Of a stretch of 64,000 bases of DNA, positions 1 to 7,850 are shown in pieces. The stretch is from JAILZP01 sp037444185. GTDB taxonomy: Bacteria > Bacillota > Desulfotomaculia > Desulfotomaculales > Desulfocucumaceae. Below the pieces are notes generated by a model. The model was given only the letters and a program-made list of their open reading frames with translations. It was not told where the DNA came from and made no database searches. The translations under genes were made by a program, and so were the position numbers. Every line of letters begins with the position of its first letter. The first letter of the stretch is position 1. The DNA lies in assembly GCA_037444185.1 (NCBI GenBank), contig JBBIMW010000007.1:1-64000 (forward strand). The letters run 5' to 3'.

Positions 1-1
1 G

Positions 2-538
2 AATGATAATCTGATGTACGGCCTGGTGGACATCAGGACCCGGGACGACTATACCCTCGGCTACCGGATGATCATGTCCGCGGGCTGCCTGGATGAATCC
101 CACGCCCTCGTCGCCTATCAGCACCATGAAAGTCTCGACGGAACTGGTTACCCGCTGGGGATCGGAGGCGCCGGTTTTCATATATACGCCCAGATAGCGG
201 CCATAGCGGACAAATTCGACGCTCTTACGGCCAACAGGGTTTACCGGCGCCCTTATTCCGCCCATGAAGCCTATGAGTTGTGCGCCGCCACGGGCAACTA
301 CTGGTTTTGCGACAGCGTGGTGAAGGCTTTTTTGCACAATATAGCCGCCTATCCCACCGGTACGGTGGTGGAGTTGAGCAACGGCATGGTGGCGGTAGCT
401 TTGGACACGCCCAGGGGGCGGTCTGTTTTTCCCAGGGTGAGGGTTGTTGCCGGAAGGGACGGATGTCCGCCGGGAACAGATTCTGAAATAGCCTTATGGG
501 ATAACACCGGCCTGCATGTTGTCAAGGTTCTCGGCTAG
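2..538 (+). CDS. HD-GYP-like domain protein, 3' part, lacking the HD block
   Basis: The gene enters from the left edge; the frame is open from base 2. The visible 178 residues contain the second half of an HD-GYP phosphodiesterase domain: the HHE...DGTGYP signature, then an IAAIADKFDALT stretch and a PYRRPYSAHEA-like segment, followed by the usual C-terminal NIAAYPTGTVVELSNG beta region. HD-GYP proteins hydrolyse cyclic di-GMP. In normal members an IRTRDDYTLGH-like block is followed by about 70 residues that include the HD metal ligands before the GYRMIM helix. Here DDYTLG runs straight into YRMIM, so that block appears to be missing in frame. The product is therefore probably not a working phosphodiesterase, although a binding role is possible. 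Family call is firm; loss of activity is inferred. Confidence 0.75.
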   Translation, partial: NDNLMYGLVDIRTRDDYTLGYRMIMSAGCLDESHALVAYQHHESLDGTGYPLGIGGAGFHIYAQIAAIADKFDALTANRVYRRPYSAHEAYELCAATGNYWFCDSVVKAFLHNIAAYPTGTVVELSNGMVAVALDTPRGRSVFPRVRVVAGRDGCPPGTDSEIALWDNTGLHVVKVLG

Positions 539-704
539 GAGGCCGTTGAAAAAGTCCATCTGCTGCGTTGCGGCTACGGCTTTTTCGCTCCAACGCACCA
601 CCAAGTGCGCCTCCGCTCAAACCCTTGCCGCGCCTTGCAGAGCCTCCGGCTGTATCAGGCTATGTCTGTTTGGTGTCGTATAAATGAATTTTGCAACATT
701 CTCC
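538..704. repeat. MITE-like element with imperfect inverted ends
   Basis: A 167-bp block begins GGAGGCCGTTGAAAAA and ends TTTTGCAACATTCTCC, which are imperfect inverted copies of each other. It contains no credible gene. Related sequence recurs in inverse orientation at 50349-50419, and short terminal pieces (GGAGAGTGTTGC) occur near 15288 and 24790. GTTGAAAAAGTCCATCTGCTGCGTTGC-type repeats are, from memory, widespread in anaerobe genomes. It overlaps the stop codon of the preceding gene by one base. Confidence 0.6.
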
Positions 705-733
705 AGGTGGTAAATGGGCAAGGAGGTATAAAA

Positions 734-1750
734 ATGAACTGGAAAGAAATCAGACAAAAGGCCAGGGAGAATCTTGAGGGATACTGCAGGGTATGCCCGG
801 TATGTGAAGGCCGGGCCTGCGCCGGCGAGGTGCCCGGCATGGGCGGAATCGGCACGGGGTCGTCCTTCAGGGCCAATCTGCAGGCCCTGGACAGGTACAA
901 GGTCAATCTGAGGACTCTGCACGGAGCTGTGTCTCCGGACACCGGCACCGTAATTTTCGGGCGCGGCATATCTTTTCCCATACTGGCGGCCCCCATGACC
1001 GGGGCATCCTATAACATGGGCGGCAAAATGACCGAAAGGGAGTTCATCGGCGCCGTGATCGGGGGCGCCCGGATGGCCGGCACTTTCGGCATGTGCGGGG
1101 ATGGAGGGGACCCGGGCTTTTTTGATTCGGGCCTGGAGGCTATTGCCGGAGAAAAAGGGGACGGCATCGCCATAATCAAGCCCAGGGCCGGGGGGGGCAT
1201 TAAGGAAAGAATGGCCAGGGCCGAAAAGGCCGGTTCCCTGGCGGTGGGCGTGGATGTGGACGGCGCCGGCCTGGTGATTATGGCCCAGCACGGCCAGCCG
1301 GTGGGCCCCAAAACGGAGGATGAACTTAAGGAACTGGTTTCGGCCACCAGACTGCCCTTTATCGTAAAGGGCGTCATGACCGTGGACGAAGGTAAGGCGG
1401 CCGCCCGGGCCGGCGCCGCCGCCATCGTGGTGTCCAACCACGGGGGCAGGATACTGGACCACACCCCCGGTGCCGCTGACGTGCTTCCGCGCATAGCCGC
1501 CGAACTGAAAGGCTCCATTGCCATACTGGCCGACGGGGGGGTCCGTTCCGGGATTGATGTCTTGAAATTGCTGGCCCTGGGGGCGGATGCCGTGCTGGTG
1601 GGCCGTCCCATGGTGGTGGGAGCCTTCGGGGCCGGGGCCGGTGGGGTTAAATTCATACTGGAAAAAATGGCCGCCGAGCTCAGGCAGGCAATGATTCTGA
1701 CGGGGTGCCGGTCCGTCGGCGACATCAATTCCAGGGTCATAGCACAATAA
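734..1750 (+). CDS. FMN-dependent alpha-hydroxy acid dehydrogenase
   Basis: A 338-residue TIM-barrel flavoprotein of the L-lactate/glycolate oxidase family, which oxidises 2-hydroxy acids to 2-oxo acids. The catalytic His-Arg motif SNHGGR lies at residues 234-239. It is followed by LADGGVRSG and a GRP phosphate-binding element for FMN, and preceded by a PFIVKG strand. ATG 734 is chosen because AAGGAGGT ends 6 bases before it; the frame is open further upstream but through a repeat. The N-terminus carries four close cysteines (18, 21, 24, 29; CxxCxxC then C), unusual for the classical oxidases. The gene ends before the promoter of the lut genes, so it is a separate unit. L-lactate is the likely substrate by context; the electron acceptor is unknown. 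Confidence 0.8.
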   Translation: MNWKEIRQKARENLEGYCRVCPVCEGRACAGEVPGMGGIGTGSSFRANLQALDRYKVNLRTLHGAVSPDTGTVIFGRGISFPILAAPMTGASYNMGGKMTEREFIGAVIGGARMAGTFGMCGDGGDPGFFDSGLEAIAGEKGDGIAIIKPRAGGGIKERMARAEKAGSLAVGVDVDGAGLVIMAQHGQPVGPKTEDELKELVSATRLPFIVKGVMTVDEGKAAARAGAAAIVVSNHGGRILDHTPGAADVLPRIAAELKGSIAILADGGVRSGIDVLKLLALGADAVLVGRPMVVGAFGAGAGGVKFILEKMAAELRQAMILTGCRSVGDINSRVIAQ

Positions 1751-1876
1751 ATTTTTTGGACCATGTTGTCAGAAAAGCAGGAACTCCATACCATGCTTTA
1801 TTTATGCCCTGTTGACGGGAATATTTGGACTAATTGTGACATGAACAAATTATAAGAATTAAATTAATTTTTCCTA

Positions 1877-1905
1877 TTGAAAATTAAAATCAGATAATAT
1901 AGAAT
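1877..1905 (+). promoter_or_regulatory. sigma-A promoter of the lactate operon
   Basis: TTGAAA (1877-1882), a 17-base spacer and TAGAAT (1900-1905) lie in an AT-rich gap. The predicted start near 1912 is just upstream of the palindromic operator at 1925-1941. Confidence 0.65.
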
Positions 1906-1924
1906 TTTAGAATATATGATGATT

Positions 1925-1941
1925 TGATGGTCAGACCATCA
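1925..1941. promoter_or_regulatory. Operator palindrome for FadR/GntR-type regulator
   Basis: TGATGGTC-A-GACCATCA is a perfect 17-base palindrome placed just after the predicted transcription start, where a bound repressor would block initiation or elongation. Its TGGTCAGACCA core recurs imperfectly at 9920 and 10052, on the two sides of the larA/dld divergent region. TGGT-N3-ACCA is the usual form of site for FadR-family regulators, two of which are encoded nearby (7851 and 11731). Confidence 0.7.
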
Positions 1942-1978
1942 AGTGATGAGACGTCAACTGAATGGATAACGGAGTGAT

Positions 1979-2530
1979 ATGGATTTGACGGCAACAGGAG
2001 ATTATATTGATGTGTTGTACGAGGCCTTCAGGCAGAAGGCGGAATCAGTCTCCGCCCGTGTTTACCGGGCGCGGGACAGGGCCGGGGCGGAGGGGCTGGC
2101 CGGAGGAATAATAAAAGAATCCGGGGCAAAAAAGATAGCCGTCGCCCCCTCCCCCATGCTGGATGGGTTTTTCTCCGGGAGCGGCAATGGCCTTGCCGTG
2201 TTCACGACGGAACTGATCCGCCACGCCGTGGAGGCCGATGCGGGGGTGAGCGAGGTCGATCTGGCCGTTTCTGAAACCGGCGCCATTGTTCAGGACGCCA
2301 CGGACATTGATAAAAGACTGGTTTCGATGCTGCCTCCGGTCCACATAGCCTTGGTATCCACGGCCAATCTGGTCGAATCCGCGGATGAAGCCCTCAGGAG
2401 ATACAGGGACAGGATTCCCGCATATATGGCATTTATTACCGGGCCCAGCAGGACCGCCGATATCGAACGGGTTCTAACCATCGGAGTGCACGGTCCCGGT
2501 GCATTGCACATCATTTTTGTGGACGGTTGA
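1979..2530 (+). CDS. lutC: LutC-like LUD-domain protein
   Basis: A 183-residue LUD (DUF162) domain protein. The conserved block near residues 85-125 reads VDLAVSETGAIV, then RLVSMLPPVHIALV, and a GVHGPG turn lies near the C-terminus. In Bacillus the LutABC complex oxidises L-lactate to pyruvate, and LutC homologues in Desulfovibrio pair with an LldH-type iron-sulfur protein. It starts with ATG behind a GGAGTGAT site and ends 14 bases before the fused LutB-LutA gene, so the two are almost surely co-translated subunits of one membrane-associated dehydrogenase. Length is close to that of Desulfovibrio relatives. Function is inferred from family and context. Confidence 0.85.
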   Translation: MDLTATGDYIDVLYEAFRQKAESVSARVYRARDRAGAEGLAGGIIKESGAKKIAVAPSPMLDGFFSGSGNGLAVFTTELIRHAVEADAGVSEVDLAVSETGAIVQDATDIDKRLVSMLPPVHIALVSTANLVESADEALRRYRDRIPAYMAFITGPSRTADIERVLTIGVHGPGALHIIFVDG

Positions 2531-2544
2531 GGAGGGTTCCGGAG

Positions 2545-4728
2545 ATGGGTACTCAAGATCTGAAGCGTGATATTGAAAAGGCGCTCAACAACCGGAATCT
2601 TTGCGAATCTCTCGGCAGGTTCGGCAATGATTATCTGAAGGCCAGGGGCGCCGCCTATGGCAATAAGGACTTCGAGCTGTTGAGAAAAGAGATCTCGGCG
2701 GTTAAAAGGCGAACGGCGGAAAAAATGGATGAACTGGTGGACAGGTTTTCGGAAAACTCCCGCGGGCTGGGCATTTCGGTTTTTCGCGCGGCCGGGGCCG
2801 GCGACGCCAATAAATATATACTGGACCTGGCCCTGGATCGCGGCGTCAAGTCCATTGTCAAGGCAAAGTCAATGGCCACCGAAGAAATACACCTTAACGA
2901 CTGCCTGACCGGCAAAGGAATAGAGGTGACCGAAACCGATCTTGGCGAATGGATTCTTCAGCTTGCCGGACAGAAGCCTTCCCATATGGTTATGCCGGCT
3001 ATACATATGACCCGGTATGAAGTGGCGGAAGTAATTTCAAGAGAAATGGGAACACCGGTGGATCCGGATATTCCGTCAATGGTGAAGTTGGTCAGGGAAA
3101 AGCTCCGGCCGAAATTTCTGTCCGCCGGCATGGGGATCACCGGCGCCAACATCGCCGTGGCCGAAACGGGTACAGTGGTGATATGCACTAATGAGGGGAA
3201 CGGCAGGCTGGTGACCACCCTGCCCCCCATACACGTGGTGGTTATGGGTATGGAAAAAATTGTGGAGCGGTTTGAAGACATGCTGCCCATACTGGAGGCT
3301 CTGCCCAGAAGCGCCACCGGACAGTCCGCCACCAGCTATGTCACCATGATCACGGGCCCGGCGGCGGCGCCCGGCCCGGACGGGGGCCCTTTGAAAAAGG
3401 AAATGCATATTGTTATCCTGGACAACGGCCGGAGGGATATGAGGCGGGACCCCGTGTTCAGGGAGGCCTTTCAGTGTATCCGCTGCGGTTCGTGCCTTAA
3501 TGTATGCCCGGTTTACCAAGTGGTGGGAGGTCATGTGTTCGGCGAAGTCTACACCGGCGTCATCGGCACGGTGCTCACAGCGTTCTTGAACAGCAGTGAA
3601 AAGGCCGGTGATCTTCAGTCTCTGTGCCTGGGCTGCGAGAGATGCAGGGAGGTTTGTCCGGGGAAAATAGATCTTCCACGGTTAAACAGTGAATTGCGGG
3701 CCAGGATGGTTGAAAAGAAGGGCCTCCCCTTTATCCAGAGGTTATTGTTTGAAAAGGTGTTGCCCAACCGGAAGATTTTCCACGGACTGCTGCGGGCGGC
3801 CTCACTGGTTCAGAGGCCGCTGCTGGGCGGGGAAGGGATCATAAGGCACCTGCCCTTTTTCCTTTCGGGACTGCAGGAGGGGAGAAAACTCCCCGCCATA
3901 GCTGAACAGCCCTTCCGCGATTTGATTAAGGAGCGGTTGAATATTCAGTCAGCAGGGTCAAAAGAGTCAAAGGGTCCCAGGGTGGGGATATTTGCCGGCT
4001 GCCTGACGGACTTTGTCTATCCGGAAATAGGCCTGGCAATGGAGGAGGTGTTGCGTCACCTGGGTTTTTCCGTGGTATTTGCTGAAGGTCAGACCTGCTG
4101 CGGATTCCCGGCATACCAGGCAGGGATGCCAAATGCGATGAGGGATGCGGCCGCCCGGAATATATCCGCCCTTGCCGGCGGGGAGATCGATTATATTGTC
4201 ACCCCTTGTCCCACCTGCACCCATTCCTTGAAGAGCATGTACCCGGAACTCACCGGTCCCGGCCCGGAGGGGCGGGAGGCTTTGAAGATCGCGGCCAAGG
4301 TGCGTGATATCACCGAATTTATATACAGCCTGGCCCCAGGATTGTGTTTGCGGTCGGCCGGCCTTAAAGCCACCTACCATGATCCCTGTCACCTCAAAAG
4401 AAACCTCAATGTTTTCATGGAACCCCGGGAGCTGTTGAAAATGGCGGGAATGGAACTGGTGGAGATGGCCGGCGCCGACAATTGCTGCGGCTTGGGGGGG
4501 TCTTACGCGGTTAAATTTCCCGGCCTGTCACTGCCTATTTTGAAGAAGAAGATTGAAAGCATCGGCCGGACGGAATCTCAATTGGTGGTCACCGGGTGCC
4601 CGGGCTGCCTTTTGCACCTGCGGGGCGGCCTAATGGCCGAAAATGGGGAAAAAACCGGGGCCCAACACTTGGTTCGGGTTTTGGCCGATAGTATGGCAGA
4701 ATCAAAAAGCATCCGGGAGGTGAAATGA
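2545..4728 (+). CDS. Fused LutB-LutA lactate dehydrogenase iron-sulfur subunit
   Basis: A 727-residue fusion. Residues 1-300 form a LUD domain (VAVAETGTVV..., TTLPPIHVVV). Residues 309-375 hold a two-cluster ferredoxin module with CIRCGSCLNVCP (311-322) and CLGCERCREVCP (361-372). Residues 480-720 hold two CCG domains (C486...C518-C519 and C615...C647-C648) of the GlpC/HdrB type that bind noncubane iron-sulfur clusters. Bacillus splits these parts between LutB and LutA; Desulfovibrio LldH has the same fused layout. It would pass electrons from lactate oxidation to a quinone or another carrier. ATG 2545 is preferred to the overlapping TTG 2527 because GGAGGG lies 8 bases ahead of it. It is 14 bases after lutC and about 50 before the TRAP genes. 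Confidence 0.88.
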   Translation: MGTQDLKRDIEKALNNRNLCESLGRFGNDYLKARGAAYGNKDFELLRKEISAVKRRTAEKMDELVDRFSENSRGLGISVFRAAGAGDANKYILDLALDRGVKSIVKAKSMATEEIHLNDCLTGKGIEVTETDLGEWILQLAGQKPSHMVMPAIHMTRYEVAEVISREMGTPVDPDIPSMVKLVREKLRPKFLSAGMGITGANIAVAETGTVVICTNEGNGRLVTTLPPIHVVVMGMEKIVERFEDMLPILEALPRSATGQSATSYVTMITGPAAAPGPDGGPLKKEMHIVILDNGRRDMRRDPVFREAFQCIRCGSCLNVCPVYQVVGGHVFGEVYTGVIGTVLTAFLNSSEKAGDLQSLCLGCERCREVCPGKIDLPRLNSELRARMVEKKGLPFIQRLLFEKVLPNRKIFHGLLRAASLVQRPLLGGEGIIRHLPFFLSGLQEGRKLPAIAEQPFRDLIKERLNIQSAGSKESKGPRVGIFAGCLTDFVYPEIGLAMEEVLRHLGFSVVFAEGQTCCGFPAYQAGMPNAMRDAAARNISALAGGEIDYIVTPCPTCTHSLKSMYPELTGPGPEGREALKIAAKVRDITEFIYSLAPGLCLRSAGLKATYHDPCHLKRNLNVFMEPRELLKMAGMELVEMAGADNCCGLGGSYAVKFPGLSLPILKKKIESIGRTESQLVVTGCPGCLLHLRGGLMAENGEKTGAQHLVRVLADSMAESKSIREVK

Positions 4729-4780
4729 AGGCTTACGGACAAACACTTTGTATTTCCAAAAATAAAAGGAGGCTTGAAAA

Positions 4781-5893
4781 GTGCTGAAAAGAGGCAAGAT
4801 GCTGGTAATCGCACTGGTGCTGATTTTTGTGGCGGCTGCGGCAAGCGGCTGCGCCACCGCCAACAAGGCCGGAGGTGACGGCAAGGGGGCTGGAGGCGGG
4901 GCGTCCCAGAAGGTGTACACCTGGAAGATAGCCACCACCTGGCCCGACTCCATCATGATCCACAAGATGCCGGTGGAGTTCGCCAAAATACTTAATACAG
5001 CCAGCGGCGGAAGGATGAAGGTCGAAGTGTACCCGGCGGGCGCCATTGTGGGGGCCCCCGAGGTGCTTGACGCCGCCAACACCAAGACTATTGACGGATA
5101 TCACACATTTTCCGGCTACTGGATTGGCAAGATGCCCGCAGCACCGTTTTTCTCGTCGGTGCCCATGACCATGGAGCCATTCATGCATCTGACATGGGTG
5201 TATGAGGGCGGCGGGCTGCAGCTGTGGCAGAAGATGTACGACCAGGCGGGATACAACATCAAGGTGATTCCGCTGGGCATATCCCACCCCGAGGTCCTGG
5301 CCTGGGCCAAGAAGCCGGTAAGCAAACTGGATGATTGGAAGGGCCTCAAGTACCGCACCGTGGGCTGGTGGGGCGAGATATTGCGCAATAACGGAGTTTC
5401 CGTGACCAGCCTGCCGGCGGCGGAGCTCTATCCGGCCCTGGAGAGGGGCATACTGGACGCCACCGAGTTCAGCACCCCCGTCAACGACAAAGTGCTGGGA
5501 TTCCACGAGGTGGCCAAATACATGACCGGTCCCGGCATGCACCAGCCCAGTGTGCTGTTCTACATGGGAATAAACAAGGACCAGTGGAATCAGCTTCCGG
5601 ACGACCTGAAGGCGTTGGTGGAGTCCACCGCCAGATCAGTGACCATGTGGGCATGGTGCAGGGACTTCAAAGACAGCGTGGCGGCCACCAAGGAATTCAA
5701 GTCCAAGGGAGTGCAGCAGCTGACGGTGGACCCGGAGATGCAGAAGAAACTCAAGAATGATACGTACAAACTGCTGGACGACAGGGCCAAGGAAAGGGGC
5801 GGCATATTTGCCGAGATCTGGACATCCATGAAGGATTTCCGCAAGGACTACATTGAATACGAGAAATTCATTATGCCCATCAGGGTGGAGTAG
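4781..5893 (+). CDS. dctP: TRAP transporter substrate-binding lipoprotein (DctP/TakP type)
   Basis: A 370-residue extracytoplasmic binding protein of a TRAP transporter. The N-terminus is a lipoprotein signal: basic MLKRGK, a hydrophobic run, then ASGC with the lipidated cysteine at 24. The mature part has SGGRMKVEVYPAGAIVGAPEVLDA, YWIGK, PLGISHPE and LERGILDATEF segments that resemble TakP and the calcium-lactate binding protein of Thermus rather than C4-dicarboxylate DctP. A 2-oxo or 2-hydroxy acid ligand is therefore likely, and lactate fits the neighbours. GTG start behind AAAGGAGG. It is followed by a strong hairpin before dctQ. Family is secure; ligand is inferred. Confidence 0.88.
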   Translation: MLKRGKMLVIALVLIFVAAAASGCATANKAGGDGKGAGGGASQKVYTWKIATTWPDSIMIHKMPVEFAKILNTASGGRMKVEVYPAGAIVGAPEVLDAANTKTIDGYHTFSGYWIGKMPAAPFFSSVPMTMEPFMHLTWVYEGGGLQLWQKMYDQAGYNIKVIPLGISHPEVLAWAKKPVSKLDDWKGLKYRTVGWWGEILRNNGVSVTSLPAAELYPALERGILDATEFSTPVNDKVLGFHEVAKYMTGPGMHQPSVLFYMGINKDQWNQLPDDLKALVESTARSVTMWAWCRDFKDSVAATKEFKSKGVQQLTVDPEMQKKLKNDTYKLLDDRAKERGGIFAEIWTSMKDFRKDYIEYEKFIMPIRVE

Positions 5894-5902
5894 CAGCGCT
5901 CC

Positions 5903-5940
5903 GCTGTGGAGCAAGGCTTTTTCCGGTCTTGCTCCACAGC
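5903..5940 (+). promoter_or_regulatory. Intercistronic hairpin between dctP and dctQ
   Basis: Perfect 13-bp arms GCTGTGGAGCAAG (5903-5915) and CTTGCTCCACAGC (5928-5940) enclose a 12-base loop. There is no T-run, so it is more likely an RNA-stabilising or partial-termination hairpin that keeps the binding protein in excess over the permease than a full terminator. Confidence 0.65.
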
Positions 5941-5982
5941 CGCCCGGCAATGAGCGGTATCCGAAGGGAGTGAAGGTGTTAT

Positions 5983-6501
5983 TTGGCTACTTTGAAGTTG
6001 GCGCTAAGGGCGATTGACAGCATTAACGAGAAAATAGCCAGGATATTTTCCTGGGCGTTGCTGGCGCTTGTTCTGACCATGAGCTACGAAGTGACGGCCC
6101 GCTATCTTTTCAGAAGCCCCACACAGTGGAGCTATGATATAAGCTACTTTCTGGGCAGCATGGCCATAATACTGGGCATGGCGTACACTCTAAAAATGAA
6201 GGGACACGTATCCATTGATATAATCTACAACCGTTTTTCCCCCAGGGTGCAGGCGCTTCTGTACGTAATATTCGCCCTCTTGCTGTTCTTCCCGTTGTGG
6301 GGGTTGATGGTCAAGTCCATGGTTCCCCACATTCTTTTTTCCTGGGGATGCCAGGAGAAAAGCTGGGTGGGCACCTGGCAGCCCATAATATATCCTTTCA
6401 AGACCTGGATTGCCCTTGGCATAGTAATGCTTTTGTTACAGGGGATCGCCGAATTCATCCGGGATCTGGTGGTGTTGATAACCGGAGGTGAGAGGCCGTG
6501 A
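5983..6501 (+). CDS. dctQ: TRAP transporter small membrane subunit
   Basis: A 172-residue protein with four predicted membrane segments (about residues 20-42, 55-75, 90-112 and 138-160) and the typical DctQ sequence around YEVTARYLFRSP and a W-rich QWSYD stretch. The DctQ subunit joins the large permease and is needed for sodium-coupled uptake with the binding protein. The TTG start at 5983 follows an AAGGTG site; no better in-frame start is visible. Its last codon overlaps the GTG of dctM (GTGA), so the two are translationally coupled. Confidence 0.85.
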   Translation: MATLKLALRAIDSINEKIARIFSWALLALVLTMSYEVTARYLFRSPTQWSYDISYFLGSMAIILGMAYTLKMKGHVSIDIIYNRFSPRVQALLYVIFALLLFFPLWGLMVKSMVPHILFSWGCQEKSWVGTWQPIIYPFKTWIALGIVMLLLQGIAEFIRDLVVLITGGERP

Positions 6502-7826
6502 CCATCAGTATTGAAATGTTTACCTTCCTGATGCTGGGATCCCTTATATTCTTTATTGTGTTGGGATACCCCGTGGCCTTCGTTCTGGGCGGCCTGGCCA
6601 CCGTCTTCGGACTTATCTTCGTCGGCCCCCAGGTGGTGAATCTGTTCATGCTCCGCATATTCGGGGTGATGAGCGACTACATATTGTTGGCCATTCCCAT
6701 GTTCGTGTTTATGGGAGTGATTATCGAAAAATCCGGACTGGCCGGGAGGCTTTACGACGCCACTTACATCATACTAGGCAGGCTGCCAGGAGGACTGGCC
6801 CTGGCCACACTGTTCACCTGCACGGTATTTGCCGCCGCCACCGGAGTTGTAGGGGCCTCGGTGGTGACCATGGGGCTCCTGGCGCTTCCTTCAATGCTCA
6901 GATATAAATACGACATACCCATGGCCACGGGGTCCATATGCGCCGGGGGAACCCTGGGCATACTGATTCCGCCCAGCGTAATGATCTTGATATACGGCCC
7001 CCTGGCCGGAATATCGGTGGGAAAGCTGTTCATGGCGGCCTTTATCCCGGGCCTTCTGCTGGCCGGGATGTTTTTGACCTATGTGCTGATTCGCTGCCTG
7101 TTCAATCCATCCATGGGCCCGGCCATGTCTCCCGACCATCCTGATTTGAAGATACCGCCGGGCAGAAAGCTCTATCTTTTTTCCACGTCCATCCTGCCGG
7201 TGGGGCTGCTGATCCTGGTGGTGCTGGGGTCCATATTCTTTGGTGTGGCTGCTCCCACCGAGGCGGCAGGGGTGGGGTGCCTGGCCGCCATGCTGATGGC
7301 CGCGGCATACAGGCAGCTCAGCTTGGATGCCCTCAAGGAAGCGGTTTACAGGACTATGACCATCAGCTGCATGATTTATCTGGTGCTGATCGGCGCCGGC
7401 TTCTTCACCGCCATTTTTGTTAACCAGGGAGGCGGCGATGTGGTGAAAAACCTGGTGTTGGGGCTGCCTCTTCCCGACTGGGGCATTCTTGTGGTTATGT
7501 TTTCCATTGTGTTTTTTATGGGCATGTTCATTGACTGGATAGGCGTGCTGATGATCGCCGTGCCGCTGTTTACGCCCATAGCCGCTGCGCTGGGGTACGA
7601 CCCTCTGTGGTTCGCCATGATGTTCATCGTGGTGATGCAGACCTCCTTCCTGACGCCGCCCTTCGCCTATGCCATATTCTACCTCAAGGGGATAGCGCCG
7701 CCGGAGGTCACCACCAGCCACATTTACCGCGGCGTGGTTCCCTTTATATTGCTGCAGGCTCTGGGTGTCGGCCTGCTGGCCTTATTCCCCAAGCTCATTA
7801 CTTGGCTGCCGGGCATGATGAAATAG
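6498..7826 (+). CDS. dctM: TRAP transporter large permease
   Basis: A 442-residue polytopic membrane protein with about a dozen hydrophobic segments, typical of DctM. Recognisable family stretches include AIPMFVFMGVIIEKSG, CAGGTLGILIPPS, AAPTEAAGVGC and MQTSFLTPPFAYAIFYLKG. It forms the sodium-driven channel for the organic acid captured by DctP. It starts with GTG inside the stop of dctQ and ends 24 bases before the FadR-type regulator, which suggests that transporter and regulator share a transcript. Length matches the family. Confidence 0.9.
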   Translation: MTISIEMFTFLMLGSLIFFIVLGYPVAFVLGGLATVFGLIFVGPQVVNLFMLRIFGVMSDYILLAIPMFVFMGVIIEKSGLAGRLYDATYIILGRLPGGLALATLFTCTVFAAATGVVGASVVTMGLLALPSMLRYKYDIPMATGSICAGGTLGILIPPSVMILIYGPLAGISVGKLFMAAFIPGLLLAGMFLTYVLIRCLFNPSMGPAMSPDHPDLKIPPGRKLYLFSTSILPVGLLILVVLGSIFFGVAAPTEAAGVGCLAAMLMAAAYRQLSLDALKEAVYRTMTISCMIYLVLIGAGFFTAIFVNQGGGDVVKNLVLGLPLPDWGILVVMFSIVFFMGMFIDWIGVLMIAVPLFTPIAAALGYDPLWFAMMFIVVMQTSFLTPPFAYAIFYLKGIAPPEVTTSHIYRGVVPFILLQALGVGLLALFPKLITWLPGMMK

Positions 7827-7850
7827 CGGCCGTGAACAGTTAGGGGTGAG

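Noticed and set aside
617..1747. Long open frames on the minus strand opposite strong genes, such as this 376-codon frame
   Set aside because: They are mirror frames caused by GC-rich codon bias. The plus strand has a family match and a ribosome site, the minus frame has neither.
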